This document shows, piece after piece, positions 23,772 through 34,711 of a DNA stretch of 64,000 bases. The translations under genes and the position numbers were made by a program. The notes below the pieces were generated by a model. It ran no database searches and had not been told where the DNA came from. It saw only the letters and a program-made list of their open reading frames with translations. Each line of letters begins with the position of its first letter. Position 1 is the first letter of the stretch. The DNA comes from Priapulus caudatus (taxonomy: Eukaryota > Priapulida > Priapulimorpha > Priapulimorphida > Priapulidae), in assembly GCF_000485595.1 (NCBI RefSeq), contig NW_014577620.1, positions 231,625-295,624 on the forward strand, given 5' to 3'.

Positions 23772-24617
23772 CTCTGGATGTCACGAGTGAAACAAATTTG
23801 CTGCCCAAGAAGACGTTTGTGGGTAAAGCAGCAAAGGATATCATGACTGATGATTCAGTGACATCCAAGTTTTTGGACACTGTTCAACAAGCCTACATAC
23901 AATGCACACAGCAACTTCAGAAGATGCCCCTGGAAAATCAATTTCTCAAATGTGTGTCAGCCATAGATCCCACAGAAAAGTTGAGAGGACATATTGAGAC
24001 TCTTCAAAATCTCTTGAAGTTGCCTTTATTTGCCAAGCATGTTCTGTCTGTTGATCTGAACGATGAATATGAGCTCAATTGCAGACGGTATGTTTCAAAA
24101 CCTGACCTACGATCATTCACAAATAGAGCAGACAAATGGTGGTCTGAAGTAGCAGGGGAATTCCCAGTTCTAGCTAAAATGCCCCTTTCATGGTTTCATT
24201 TATATTTTAAAAAGTTTCTTTCATGGGCCGCAAGTGGAGTCCGTTTTTAGTGCAATGAATCAAATTATTGACCCTCATTCTGCAGACCTATCCATCGGCT
24301 CATTTCAGGCAATTCAGACCGTGAGATCTAAAATCAGTGAAGAAGACATCTACAGAATATTTCCACAAAGAGTCCTACAAGCACGATCCTGTAGATCCTC
24401 GTCTTTGCAAAAACTTTACCCGTGCATGGCAAGTGCAGAAATAGGTACAGGATCAAATAAAAGCAAAACGTCAACAGAAGACAGCAGCGCTGAATCTAGA
24501 AACAAAGAAGCAAACGTCAAGAGGAAGTTCACACAAGAGTCAGAAGAGGCAGCAAAGCGGTCAAGACTAGCTTATATTAAAAAAATAACCAAACAAACCA
24601 AACAAAGGAATGTGTAA
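23772..24617 (+). pseudogene. hAT-like transposase, 3' part
   Basis: Continues the gene cut off at 14878. The shared CTCTGGATGTC lies at 23772-23782, then TSETNLLPK-type sequence follows in frame. It is open to about 24230, then a frameshift occurs. In the next frame come VESVFSAMNQIIDPHSADL and a short basic tail ending KQTKQRNV at TAA 24617; the former matches the dimerisation region near the C-terminus of hAT transposases. At least one more frame change lies near 24390. The copy at 54.5-55.2 kb is close to identical. The HECT exon lies 850 bases downstream on the same strand. Confidence 0.7.
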
Positions 24618-25470
24618 GGTCAGTTCTGGTTGGGGTTTTTGTTTGTTTGTTTTTTGTTAAGTGTACATGTACAGTTTTGTACACACACTAGTGTTGCTAC
24701 ACTATGTACTGTACAACCATATCAATATTTATTATTAGAAGATTTTGTTTCCAAAAGGAGTTAGATAAATTGGTGTACTTTTTTATGGTAACTCGTTAAG
24801 AGTTAATGTACATGTATGTAGATAAAAAATGAGGATGACTTATGGACCAAACCACTTATAGAAAGGAATTCTTCATTATGTATCGAGAAAAGTCAACTTA
24901 TAGTCTAGAAAAGTAAATTGGGATTATGTGAAATTGACAATGTGTTGCTTATTCACCTCAGTTTTATTAATAAAAGTGTTCTGCACATTATATACATCTT
25001 TTATCACATTTGTTCCTTTTAAATGCCCCTTTCTGCTTGCTGTTATTGATAAAAATGTTTATTCAGATCTTGTTTCGGTATGTGTTCTGCTATATGGAAT
25101 TATCTTAATCCAGATTCTCTTTAAATATAAGGTTAAAAATCTCATTACAGAATGCACCAGAATGCATGATTCTGATCCCCAAAATTAAAAAAATCTCCCA
25201 CAACCTCCCCTGCCTCGGGGGTTTTTAGTGTTTTCTTTACTGGTCATTTTCATGCCTGTACTTTGTAATAGGATAAAGGTCATGTGTCAAGGACTAAGGT
25301 CAAATGTATGCTTAATAATTTCTCTCTATAAAAAAGCTGTATAATTAAATGCATTTTATAAGTACATTTCATATTATATCAGGTGTCATAAAATTAAATT
25401 AATTAAATTTGACAACCCATTTGATAGGATAATAGACAACAAATGTTTTGATATGTTTTTTTCCCTCTAG

Positions 25471-26479
25471 GACGATTCGCATGAGACTAAATATTGTGGA
25501 GGACATGATGAGTCAGTTCAGAGATTGCACATTGGTTGGTGAATCGTATAATTTCAAATTTGCTGGGGAAGGTGTAGATGAAAGTGGAATCATGCGTGAT
25601 GCACTAACCTCCTTCTGGCAAGATGTTTTTAACAGATACTTTGAAGGGGAAAGAGAGGTCCATCCCTTAAACCACCCAGACCTGACAAGTGAAGATTATG
25701 CTACTATGGGAAACATTTTGTATGCGGGTTATTTGCACCAGCAGTATTTTCCCATTTCTATTTCGAAGCCCTGCATTTTGGCAGCACTGTTTGAGACCAC
25801 CAGTGTTAATGACACACTACTGGTGGAAGGGTTTATAGGGTTCTTGGGCAAGGGAGAAGGAGATTTCGTAGCCAATGGACTAGAGGTCGACGCATTTGAC
25901 GACGAGTGCGAAGACATTCCACTGGAAATCTTCTCTCGATACGGTGTCAAGCAACTTGTCACTCCAGCAAATGTCAGGAATCTGTGTGTTGGGTGTGCAA
26001 GAGTAGCACTGTTGCAAAGACCACAGTATGTTTTAAACTCAATGGATCTGGGGAGACTCAGAGTTTGAAGAGTTTCAGTCGCCAGCTGGCGTACTTGATG
26101 TGTACATTATTGATGTGTACATGATTGTAGGCCCAGAAACCAACCTGGCGAAAGGTAATTGCGCAACTTAATGCCCTTCCAAATACCGGTGCGGAGCGAT
26201 CAGTCACGATTTTTTACGATTTTTTTAAAGCGCGCATTACGGTCAATGGATGATGAGACGTTGGCCAAATTTCTAAGGTTTATTACAGGCAGCGATACAA
26301 TGCTAGTTCCTGCCATAGAAGTGCAGTATGTTGCACTTCATGAACTGGGGAGACGTATTGTTGCCCATACATGTAGTGGGACAATTGATTTGCCCACTAG
26401 CTATTCATCTTACAGAAAATGTCGATTGGAACTCTTGAATCAACTCAATTCAGGCTATTGGGATATGGATTTTGCCTGA
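25471..26479 (+). pseudogene. HECT ligase-like terminal exon, second copy
   Basis: The acceptor 'ttccctctag' precedes 25471, with the same split-codon phase as the last exon of the gene at 10025. The frame is open to about 26060 (FKFAGEGVDESGIMRDALTS, then HQQYFPISISKP), then a frame change and a small insertion (about 26070-26240) break it. The last part is complete: SMDDETLAKFLRFITGSDTM, catalytic Cys at 26372-26374 (HTCSGTIDLPTSY) and TGA at 26477. Upstream exons are not adjacent; the hAT gene lies there instead. By comparison with 52.8-57.1 kb, the hAT element probably sits in an intron of this gene. Likely a decayed duplicate. Confidence 0.75.
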
Positions 26480-28255
26480 TAAAAATTTTTTTTGTTGAGC
26501 CCCAAAGACTTGAAGTGATACCAAGGGATCCACATATTTGCCTGCAAGTTTCTAGGGTTGAGAACTTATTTCAAACAAAATACATTGCATTCTTTATTAA
26601 ACTGAAGCCTTATATACACACTGTAGTCTTAAATATGGATGCAATTACAAGCCACAATCATCCAGAAACGATTATACAGAGTGGCGCATGAAAAAAAAGG
26701 ACTAACATACTTTCACTCATAAACGAATTATAATCTGTATGCCATTAGACATCGAATTTCTTCCTGAGAAAAATTGATCTTTTGCCACTAAACTTTTAGG
26801 AAAAGAAAAGATTTTAACCAACTTGACAGGCATCACCCTTAGGGGTAGGGGATGCCTAGTGGATGAAGTTATTTTCGTGGCCCCGATGGGGGCCTGGGGG
26901 AAGGCCCACAAGAGTGAAAATAATGTTAATTTCAAAAATCTTCTTCAGATTTAGAAATAGTACAGTCAAGTCATGTTGTGTGTGGATACCTTTAAAGGTG
27001 AAGAATAAAATTTATTCATGGTACTTCCTGGGATGACCTCATGTGGCCCGGGGGTGGGGAGTAAAAATTGGAGAGGGGGCACATCATGAAAACCAACATT
27101 TGCATCACAATTCTCCAGATAGCCTTGATTGGACCCCTGATGAGTGAGTAACAAATTAGGCAAGGGGCCAAAGTATACATTACATCTTCTTTAAATTGCA
27201 CGGTCAGATTTTAACCTAACTTGTCAGCAATTGTCTTAAAGGCACAGGATACAATTACAAGTTCTTCAGACAATGCACATGGGTTCAATTGTCTATGTCT
27301 AGTGCAGTTTAGAATTTCACAGGTATTCCACTGCTGATGTACCCCCTAATGGCACTAGAGGGAGGTTGCGTTAAATGCTTATGCGCAATCTCAGGTGAGC
27401 GCGAGGACCCCTGGGGCTCTTGTTCTAAATACAAACTACATGTATATGTAGTGTATTTCTATACATCCTGTAAAAATGTAAACATATTTATACACGTATT
27501 GTTTCGGTATCGTTTATTCCCACGATTTATCATTTACCATGTTTGGTGAACATTTTGTTCAATGGGTTGTTCACATGTTAATGAAAGTTTGTTTATTATT
27601 CCTTTTATGTGTGTGACTAGTTTGATGTTTTTTGTCATTATCATGGTAACTGCTTCATTTTTTTCCCATAGAAATTCTTGCCATTTGCTCATAATGCAAC
27701 ATACCAAAAAAACATTGCCAAATCTGTCATGTTCTCTTCACATTATGAGGTCAATTTATTTCTGTATTTCGTTCTCCTTTAATGACAGAATCATTGTGTA
27801 GTTACTCTACTTGTGCATACAACAGTAGTAGAAAAGTAATTTTCTTTTATAAGCAATGTTTTCTTTGTTATATGAACTCATTTACCTCATGTTAATTCAT
27901 AAGCCTTGTTTTTTTAAGAAATTTTGTTTTCCTAATGTAGATAACATTATAAATTTATATCCACACGTTGTTTTCTGAAGAAAAAAAATCCAGAAGCTTC
28001 TTGTGTTCTCTTTGTGGTGTTCATGATAAAATGATCTTCAGTGTATACTCCATGTCAATTTCTACCTCATGTTTCACATAAACAATCTTCAGCAAGACTA
28101 TGCGATCACCTTTAATAGTACAAGGAAAACCTGTGTAATAAGCTGAATATACAGGATACCCCCTCATAAAAAGAACAATAATGGATGAGCATACTTCCAT
28201 CATGAAGTGGAAAAGAGATATCAGTGGGAAAAGAAAAAAATTCTTACATGTATGG
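26480..28255. other. No gene recognised
   Basis: AT-rich. The first 180 bases match the 57.1-57.3 kb flank. ATTACAAGCC at about 26652 is the apparent unoccupied site of the element at 57284-59787. Confidence 0.5.
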
Positions 28256-28680
28256 GCAAAGTTTCATTATGGTACTTCCAAGCATTATGACAAAAAATGT
28301 TGATTTAACATTAAACACACAGCATGACCCATGACCTGTGACCCTTTGACCCCTAAATCATGGTAGATACACTTCATATAGGTATTCATAAATGGGACAA
28401 ATTTCATTCCTATACTTCAACACGGTCTCAAGTTATGGCACAAAATGATATTCCGACATGTTTAACCTTTTGACCCCATATGCAAGGTCAATACTCTTTA
28501 AACTGAGATTCATACATGTCCTAAGTTCCATTACTATACCTCAAACCATTCTTGAGTGCTGGCAGAAAGTTTATTTTGTCAAATTTAACCTGGTCTATGA
28601 CCTTTGACCTCATGATTTAAAAATCTAATCAGCACACTTTCGTATGGTCATAAATATATGTACCAAGTTTCACTGACATG
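28256..28680. repeat. Degenerate tandem repeat, unit about 115 bp
   Basis: Each unit holds a 'tgaccttttgacc' type motif, a 'cataaatgggac / catgtcctaag' segment, a 'tttcattactatacytcaa' segment and a 'tgagttatggcacaaaatg' segment. Three to four diverged units run head to tail, one with TGACCTTTGACC exactly at 28598-28609. The window start carries another monomer. Confidence 0.65.
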
Positions 28681-28684
28681 CTGG

Positions 28685-29160
28685 CAACGTTTTTTCGAAA
28701 CGGGTCGCCAGGCTGAACTGCGTAGCTCTGTTCCGTGTTATACGAGGGAAGATGGGCCGTATGCCGTGATGTTTCGATCGTGGGAGCGTTCTTTACAAAT
28801 CACGCAATTAGAATTAGCATTACAAGGTTTGTCGCTTCGTACATTCGGGGTTTCTACTGTTGGTGGTGCTGTAGATGATTTTTGTCGGCGTCAGATCGCA
28901 GCTAATTCTGAGGTAACGTGGAGTGCGTTTTACGCACTTATTCAGGCACATTTCCGCTCACCTATGGAGCGACCGCAGGCGCAGGAGATGAAGCAGTTTA
29001 GACAGTTGCCGCGAAAGACATCGCGCGCATGTGCGCATCTGTTAGAGCTTGCTAGCGCAGCTTATCCCGAGGTCCACCTGGACCATGTGTTAATGCAAGC
29101 ACGACTTGTGGAAACTTTTATCGATGCGTTACAGAATGTTTCTACACAGCGATCGTTTAT
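28685..29160 (+). pseudogene. Retrotransposon gag-like fragment
   Basis: An open frame with WSAFYALIQAHFRSPMERPQ, then FRQLPRKTSRACAHLLELAS and LVETFIDALQN, the helical arrangement of a retrotransposon gag. No protease or zinc knuckle follows; it runs straight into a non-LTR reverse transcriptase in another frame. Codon choice and GC content are higher than in the surroundings. A shorter copy is at 59.83-60.03 kb, so the gag/RT join predates the duplication. Confidence 0.45.
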
Positions 29161-29164
29161 CGCA

Positions 29165-30060
29165 ACCCAACCGCACCCTGAAAGAAATAGCTCACGAGAT
29201 AGCACAAATATTGAGTGCGAGTTTCCAACAATCCCTTGATGATGGTCAACTACCCTCCGACTGGTAAAAAGCTTTCGTTACTCCAGTATACTAGAAAGGA
29301 GACAGGCACGCATGCGAAAACTACCTCCCAGTGTCTCTGACATGTGTCTGCAGTAAACATCTGGAACATGTAATTCATCGTCATATACTGTCACACTTGG
29401 AAACCCAAAACATCCTGACCAACGTTCAACATGGCTTTCGACGAGAACATTCCTGTGAGACCCAGCTACTGCCTACCACACATGATCTCCTACAACAACA
29501 CGATAACAAGGCACATATCGATATAGCCGTTCTGGACTTCACCAAGGCATTCGACACGGTGCCCCATCAAAGGTTGCTGAAGAAGCTAAGCCACTACGGC
29601 ATCAGAAACCACATGCTCAAATGGATCCAGGAATTCTCTGTCATCATTCAGTGGTCGTGGAAGGGGAACACTCCGACTTTGTCTCAGTGGAATCGGGTGT
29701 TCCGCAGTGAACTGTCCTTGGCCTTTTACTGTTCCTTCTAAACATTAATGATCTACCAGCTACGGTAACCAGCAAAGTGCGATTGTTTGCCGACGATTGT
29801 CTCCTATATAGGGTGATCAACTCCATCAAGGATCAGCACATGCTGCAGCAAAACTTGTCCATCTTTCAATCCTGGGGGATGCGATTTAACGCCCAGATGT
29901 GTTACATCCTGCGTGCAACACGGAAGAAAAAGATGCTATCGTACTTCTACGAAATAGATGGAACATTCCTCCAGGAGGTTGAGTCAACTCTGTATCTCGG
30001 CGTAATTCTCTGTAACACCCTGAAGTGGGACAAACATATCAATAGTTTATGTGCGAAAGC
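29165..30060 (+). pseudogene. Non-LTR reverse transcriptase (Jockey/CR1-like), copy A
   Basis: Reverse transcriptase fragments in several frames: DDGQLPSDW, then HGFRREHSCETQLL, DFTKAFDTVPHQRL (first catalytic Asp), RLFADDCLLYR with the FADD active site at 29789-29797, and TLYLGVILCNTLKWDKHI. No endonuclease domain is present, so it is 5'-truncated. There are stops at about 29268 and 29739 and several frameshifts. At 30055 it is cut and joined to a MADF-exon scrap; the 60-61.4 kb copy continues to its C-terminus. Confidence 0.75.
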
Positions 30061-30122
30061 AACCCTACCAAGCGGACAGTTTGATTGCTAGAAACAATTA
30101 TATGTTTATATTTCTGTGGCAG

Positions 30123-30767
30123 GAATCACCTACTCAAACTACAGAAAGTGAAAACTCGGTTACTTGTCAAGATGAAGTAGTTGTCGACGATATATTTGTT
30201 GATGATGACGAAGAGGATGAAAATTTACCCCAGGAATTGCAAGCACCAAGATCAACAAAAACCCCAACAAAGAAAATACAGAAAACAACGAGGAAGGAAA
30301 TTGAGGATGAAGAGCTTCATTTGATGAAGCAATTGTCTAGCTCCTTCTCTAAGTGTGAATCCAAAAAACCCAAGATAACAGATGAATGTAACATTTTCAG
30401 CCAGTATGTTGGCCAATCATTAAATGAATTAGATCAAAGGAACCGTTGCATTGCTCAGCATCAGATTAGCCAAACCTTATTTCCGGCTAAAATGGGAATG
30501 TTAGATCAGCCAGCTCCGCAACAACACAACTATCCCTCCGAACAGGAACAGAAATTGTATCCCTATCAACAATATCTACCAAGTTACCCCTCCAGCATCA
30601 TCAAATCTACCCCTCACAGCAACATGAACAAACCTACCCTTTCCAACAGTTAAGCCACATCTTTCTACAGCAGACGCGCCCCTCAAGCAGTGAATGTGAC
30701 CCACAAGAAGCTGGCAATGTACAGTCTGATTCCAGATCTGACTGCACTGAATTGATTGAAGTTTAAC
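30123..30767 (+). pseudogene. Harbinger accessory protein, BESS-type last exon, copy A
   Basis: Acceptor 'tctgtggcag' at 30122. Acidic run (VVDDIFVDDDEEDENLP), then basic linker, then DECNIFSQYVGQSLNELDQR, resembling a BESS interaction motif as in MADF/BESS partners of Harbinger transposases. A Tyr/Pro/Gln-rich tail (YPSEQ, YPYQQYLPSYPS) follows. A small deletion near 30598 shifts the frame to an early stop at 30651; the original frame ends with TELIEV at 30765. A 35-base scrap of the preceding MADF exon sits at 30059-30093. Confidence 0.6.
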
Positions 30768-30874
30768 ATTGTCTTATTGTTGTTCAGATGTGTTTGATGA
30801 TACGTACATGTAATGTGTTTGTAAATGACAATGTAGCAACGCAAACACCTAACTAAGATAACAAAGATTATTAC

Positions 30875-30990
30875 CTTGAGATATTTGTCTTTGAGTACTT
30901 GATGTAATGCTTGGCACGTGTCGCTTACTATATCAGTTACAGTTCGCTCACCCACCCTGAACTGGAATGACATACTTCTAAAACTTTCAC
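30875..30990 (-). pseudogene. Harbinger transposase, N-terminal exon, copy A
   Basis: Minus-strand exon with acceptor 'ttttgcatag' and a GTAATA donor. It encodes FRSMSFQFRVGERTVTDIVS and CQALHQVLKDKYLK, the helix-turn-helix-like region preceding the catalytic core of PIF/Harbinger transposases. The catalytic exon that should follow is deleted here but present in copy B (61.65-61.94 kb). Confidence 0.6.
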
Positions 30991-31475
30991 CTATGCAAAA
31001 TAGTTTGTATATACAGTATAATGCAATTTAAGAAAACCATATAAATGATGATTATCAAACAAAAAAACTCCACTCACACGCACAAACACAAGCACGCACG
31101 CAAGCACACACACATACACACACACATACATATTATACAGTACAGACCAGTTGCTAAAAACCGTAGGGTTACCGCTAGTCTGTCTCCAGGGTTATTGCTG
31201 TTCCGCATAATGGTGTTTTCCCTTTGAATTATTGGACCAACCATTGCCAAAACTTCCTGAAAGTGATGAATATCCAGGCAATGGATCTGTCTAAATATTT
31301 CGAATGGACCGGCAAATAAGGGAGTATAAAGAAGTCATCTAAGCATGAAAAGTAAACAGAAATACTAATTGTATTTTCATAGATTTTATTTTGTACAAAT
31401 AAGGCATATATTTATTTCAAAGTGGCTGGAGGTACAGTAGCCGTCGTTCATACAGTTACAACTTCTCTGTTACAG

Positions 31476-31654
31476 TTGAATGGGTGAAAACCAAGATGAG
31501 ACTACTGAGGACCGTTTATACTAAACATAAGAAAGGATTTAGCAGTGGGAGTGCCAGGAAAAGCCTAACAAAACGAACGGCTTGGCTACTGGAAAAGATG
31601 CAGTTCTTGGCCCCATACGTTGTGTCAAGAACCACAACATCAAACATAGATCTG
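31476..31654 (+). CDS. MADF-domain exon (Harbinger accessory protein)
   Basis: Exon between an AG acceptor (31475) and a GTAAGT donor (31655). It encodes EWVKTKMRLLRTVYTKHKKG, then SSGSARKSLTKRTAWLLEKM and QFLAPYV, the second half of a MADF DNA-binding domain. Frame is clean. It lies downstream of the BESS exon, so it belongs to another Harbinger copy or a rearranged one. A damaged copy is at 63342-63513. Confidence 0.5.
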
Positions 31655-32388
31655 GTAAGTGCACAACAAAAGAAACTTATCAAAAACTGTGATCGTGTGT
31701 AAGGTGGTGTAACATGCAGCATGTGTTTTCTAGGCTGCGTAATATTTGTGTCTTTTAGTAGTTATTATTATTGTGAACCTACCTTACACCACGAGAATTT
31801 TTTTTTTAAATACCCAGAGTGTACAATCAAGCCTTAAAAATGCCTCGTTTGGTGCTATCAAGAGAAAAACTTTTATCGTTAAACAACGATAAACAACGAT
31901 TTTAAATTAAAGTGCCCAGGTAGCCATTGCTGTGGTCTCCCGACCAATCAAAGGTAACGAGTACTTCAACACCAACAGCAAGTCTATCAAAGCCATGCAT
32001 GGTGTTTCCAGCAATAACTCTCGTAACAATGTCAGCACTGTACGATCAAGAGGAGTAAACCTAAACAATCTAAGCTACATACAGAGAAAACCTAACCCTA
32101 ATCTCAAGAAAAAAGTGAGTACGCTCTGCTCCCACCGGTGTGCAACTGAGAAGTTATTATACAGAAGGTCGTCTTCGAACTTGGTTCAAGTAAGAATTGA
32201 CAAGTCAGATCAGCAAACATACTTCCCAACGTTTGCAGTGACTAACTGTCGGTCACTTATTAACCAGAGAGACATGATACAAGATTGCATGGCACAGCTT
32301 TGCTGTTGATCCTGAGCGCTGCGCGCGGATGAGACGCGCAGTTCCGCAGGATATGCGCACGCAACCGCGGAGATGTTCAAGTATGAAG

Positions 32389-32454
32389 CGCTGTCTGCAG
32401 TGGAGACGTGCGCCAAATTCGTGGCCCGTCGCACGTCTCCACAGCGGTCAGCGG
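32389..32454. repeat. Stable GC-rich hairpin, copy A
   Basis: CGCTGTCTGCAGTGGAGACG pairs with the reverse complement of CGTCTCCACAGCGGTCAGCG about 25 bases later. The equivalent at 58001-58066 keeps the pairing. Confidence 0.65.
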
Positions 32455-32925
32455 ATGGTCTGTAGTTTTAGAAGATAACAATGAAGACTTTGTTCTAAAT
32501 AAGAACTATCGGCAGCTAAATAACTAGTCAGTCAAAGGGCTTCTTGGGGAGTCCATTATGCAGAGCTTCCAATTGAAATGGCCCATGAAATTGTCAAGTG
32601 GAATTGTGTTTTTCGGAACCCCATAGAAAATGCCTTCCTCTTACATGCACCCCTCCCTGATCAATCACGCATTCAGGCGTAAACAATAACTATGAGATAA
32701 AATTGTGTTGAATTTGTGGCTCTTGACGCACGTGCATTGACGTACAAGACTGTTGAAAGCACAGGCCCTTGAAACGACTCAATAAAAATAAATATTCACA
32801 CAATTTTTCACAATGATCCACCGCCTGTGTGCAAAATAGGCGAACGTATGTGAAACATATACGGTTAGTACTTACTGTGACATATCCGTGACTAGCTGAC
32901 ACCACTAAATTGGTAAAATGGTCCA

Positions 32926-33072
32926 TGCACCTTAAGAAATTCTGTGAAATTACGATACAGCGATTCTGCGTGGATTACATAAAGCTAAACCAGATCACAG
33001 TCTTCGACACGGAGCCTACCCCAAATGCAGAAGACATTTTTGTGAAATTAAGCGGAGATACGATCTTCTCAA
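32926..33072 (+). pseudogene. Ty3/Gypsy reverse transcriptase fragment, copy A
   Basis: Encodes FCVDYIKLNQITVFDTEPTP and EDIFVKLSGD, the start of a Gypsy RT, then ends after 'ctcaaag'. The longer copy is at 58560-59720. Confidence 0.65.
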
Positions 33073-33084
33073 AGATATACCAAC

Positions 33085-33135
33085 TAACAACATGTGTTGA
33101 TCCATAATATTACATGGTGGCAGCTAGCGGTGTAA
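33085..33135 (+). promoter_or_regulatory. Probable LTR end and primer-binding site
   Basis: 'aatattaca' followed directly by TGGTGGCAGCTAGCGGTG at 33115 has the look of a Gypsy LTR end and primer-binding region. The LTR start is not clear. Confidence 0.35.
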
Positions 33136-33585
33136 CCCACCGGTGCTGGAGAAGATATGAGCCATCCCGCGGCTGAATATAGCCGCACAGCCGCGATGAA
33201 CATTGACGCCGTGCATCGACAGCCGAGCAACATGTCGGTTGAGCTCAGAGCTGGACGAGTGATAGTCTACTGCGGTGCACAAGATATACATGACGGTTAT
33301 GTGTAAACACCGATATCCGACTCCGCGGCGGTGACTGTGAAAACCGACAGTGAGCGTGACATTTTTTCTTCTGCGCTGCGCGGAGGACATTATTCCCGCG
33401 TATTCCTGCACGTACAATGCGTGACGTCACACCAGCACGACCGGTGTGGCCAACCAGCGTGCAGCGCGCGCGTGATCAGACTAAACGCAGCAGCGTAGCA
33501 GCAACAGCAACCACGACATGAGATCACAGTGACAGTAAGCATAACAAAGCAGAGCATGTGAGCGTACGTGGGCAGAGAACAAGTA

Positions 33586-33655
33586 AGCGGTACCATACGG
33601 TTTCGCACGTCTCGACAAGTAGCGGTACCATACGGTTTCGCACGTCTCGACAAGT
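33586..33655. repeat. Perfect 35-bp tandem duplication
   Basis: A 35-base unit beginning AGCGGTACCATACGG occurs twice in a row (33586-33620, 33621-33655). Confidence 0.9.
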
Positions 33656-34067
33656 CGACGGTCGGGAAAACCCAACCGGACTTACTTCCTCACACAAGAT
33701 TGAGAATGAGAACCACGTAGACACCTCACATACAGCGCTAAGCAAAGAAGATACGCAAACGCGACGCGATCGTTACGACGCGAGTTCACGGTCCATCTCG
33801 AGATAAAGCCAACTGGATCAGCTGATCGGTGACGGCAACCAGAAAGCAACTGATACGGGACAACTGATACAAGGCACGAACTTGAGACTGAGCAGTCTTC
33901 CAGCGACATTTCACATACATAAACGTGTAGTATAATTATTCTGTATTCTGTATTCAGTATTCTGTATGTCATTGTATGATAATACCACTGGGTACGTGAA
34001 GTAGCGTATTGTTATCCGTGTGGCGGTGAGTGACTGCGCATGCATGCAAGAGTATTTAGTGTGTAGT

Positions 34068-34243
34068 CAGGGGCGGATTCAGACCGTATTTGCCGTATTG
34101 GCAAATACGGTCTAGATTTCAAAGTGCCCTCCGAAATTTTGCGCTAAAAAATACAAAAAACAATTTGATGGAATTTGGCTATATTCTTTATTTGTTTTCT
34201 TAAAATAAAATTCCATATGGTTTTTAGCTATTGCTGCTTGACT
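34068..34243. mobile_element. hAT-type element end with internal hairpin
   Basis: Starts CAGGGGCGGATTCAGACCG, a typical hAT terminal sequence. Inside is a perfect hairpin, GACCGTATTTGCC, 5-base loop, GGCAAATACGGTC (about 34081-34111). The other end is lost in the gap. Confidence 0.5.
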
Positions 34244-34352
34244 NNNNNNNNNNNNNNNNNNNNNNNNNNNNNNNNNNNNNNNNNNNNNNNNNNNNNNNNN
34301 NNNNNNNNNNNNNNNNNNNNNNNNNNNNNNNNNNNNNNNNNNNNNNNNNNNN
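34244..34352. other. Assembly gap (109 N)
   Basis: Run of N adjoining the 47-bp minisatellite. Confidence 1.
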
Positions 34353-34595
34353 CGCGTAGACAACTTGCTGTGTGCTGTGCAACCCCTGCTATGTATTTGC
34401 ACGTAGACAACGTGCTGTGTGCTGTGCAACCAATGCTATGTATTTGCGCGTAGACAACTTGCTGTGTGCTGTGCAACCCCTGCTATGTATTTGCACGTAG
34501 ACAACGTGCTGTGTGCTGTGCAACCACTGCTATGTATTTGCGCGTAGACAACGTGCTGTGTGCTGTGCAACCCCTGCTATGTATTTGCGCGTAGG
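34353..34595. repeat. 47-bp minisatellite, at least five units
   Basis: Units start CGTAGACAAC at 34355, 34402, 34449, 34496 and 34543, exactly 47 bases apart, and differ by a few substitutions. A partial unit follows at 34590. The array abuts the gap, so its real length is unknown. Confidence 0.95.
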
Positions 34596-34711
34596 AACTC
34601 CACACCACTAGCCAATTATGGCACATTTTGACCACAGGAAAACAAACGCACCCAGCATGGACTGTCATGCTTCTAACTTTGCCGAAGAATTGCAGATGTT
34701 TCGTTAACAAT

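Noticed and set aside
33390-33806. Several overlapping ORFs on both strands
   Set aside because: They cover the 35-bp tandem duplication and GC-rich leader sequence; mutually incompatible and no motif.
34112-34476. ORFs across the 109-N gap
   Set aside because: Coding is driven by N and by the minisatellite.
34353-34595. Regular repeats that could suggest a CRISPR array
   Set aside because: Units are contiguous 47-mers without unique spacers, in a eukaryotic genome; it is a minisatellite.
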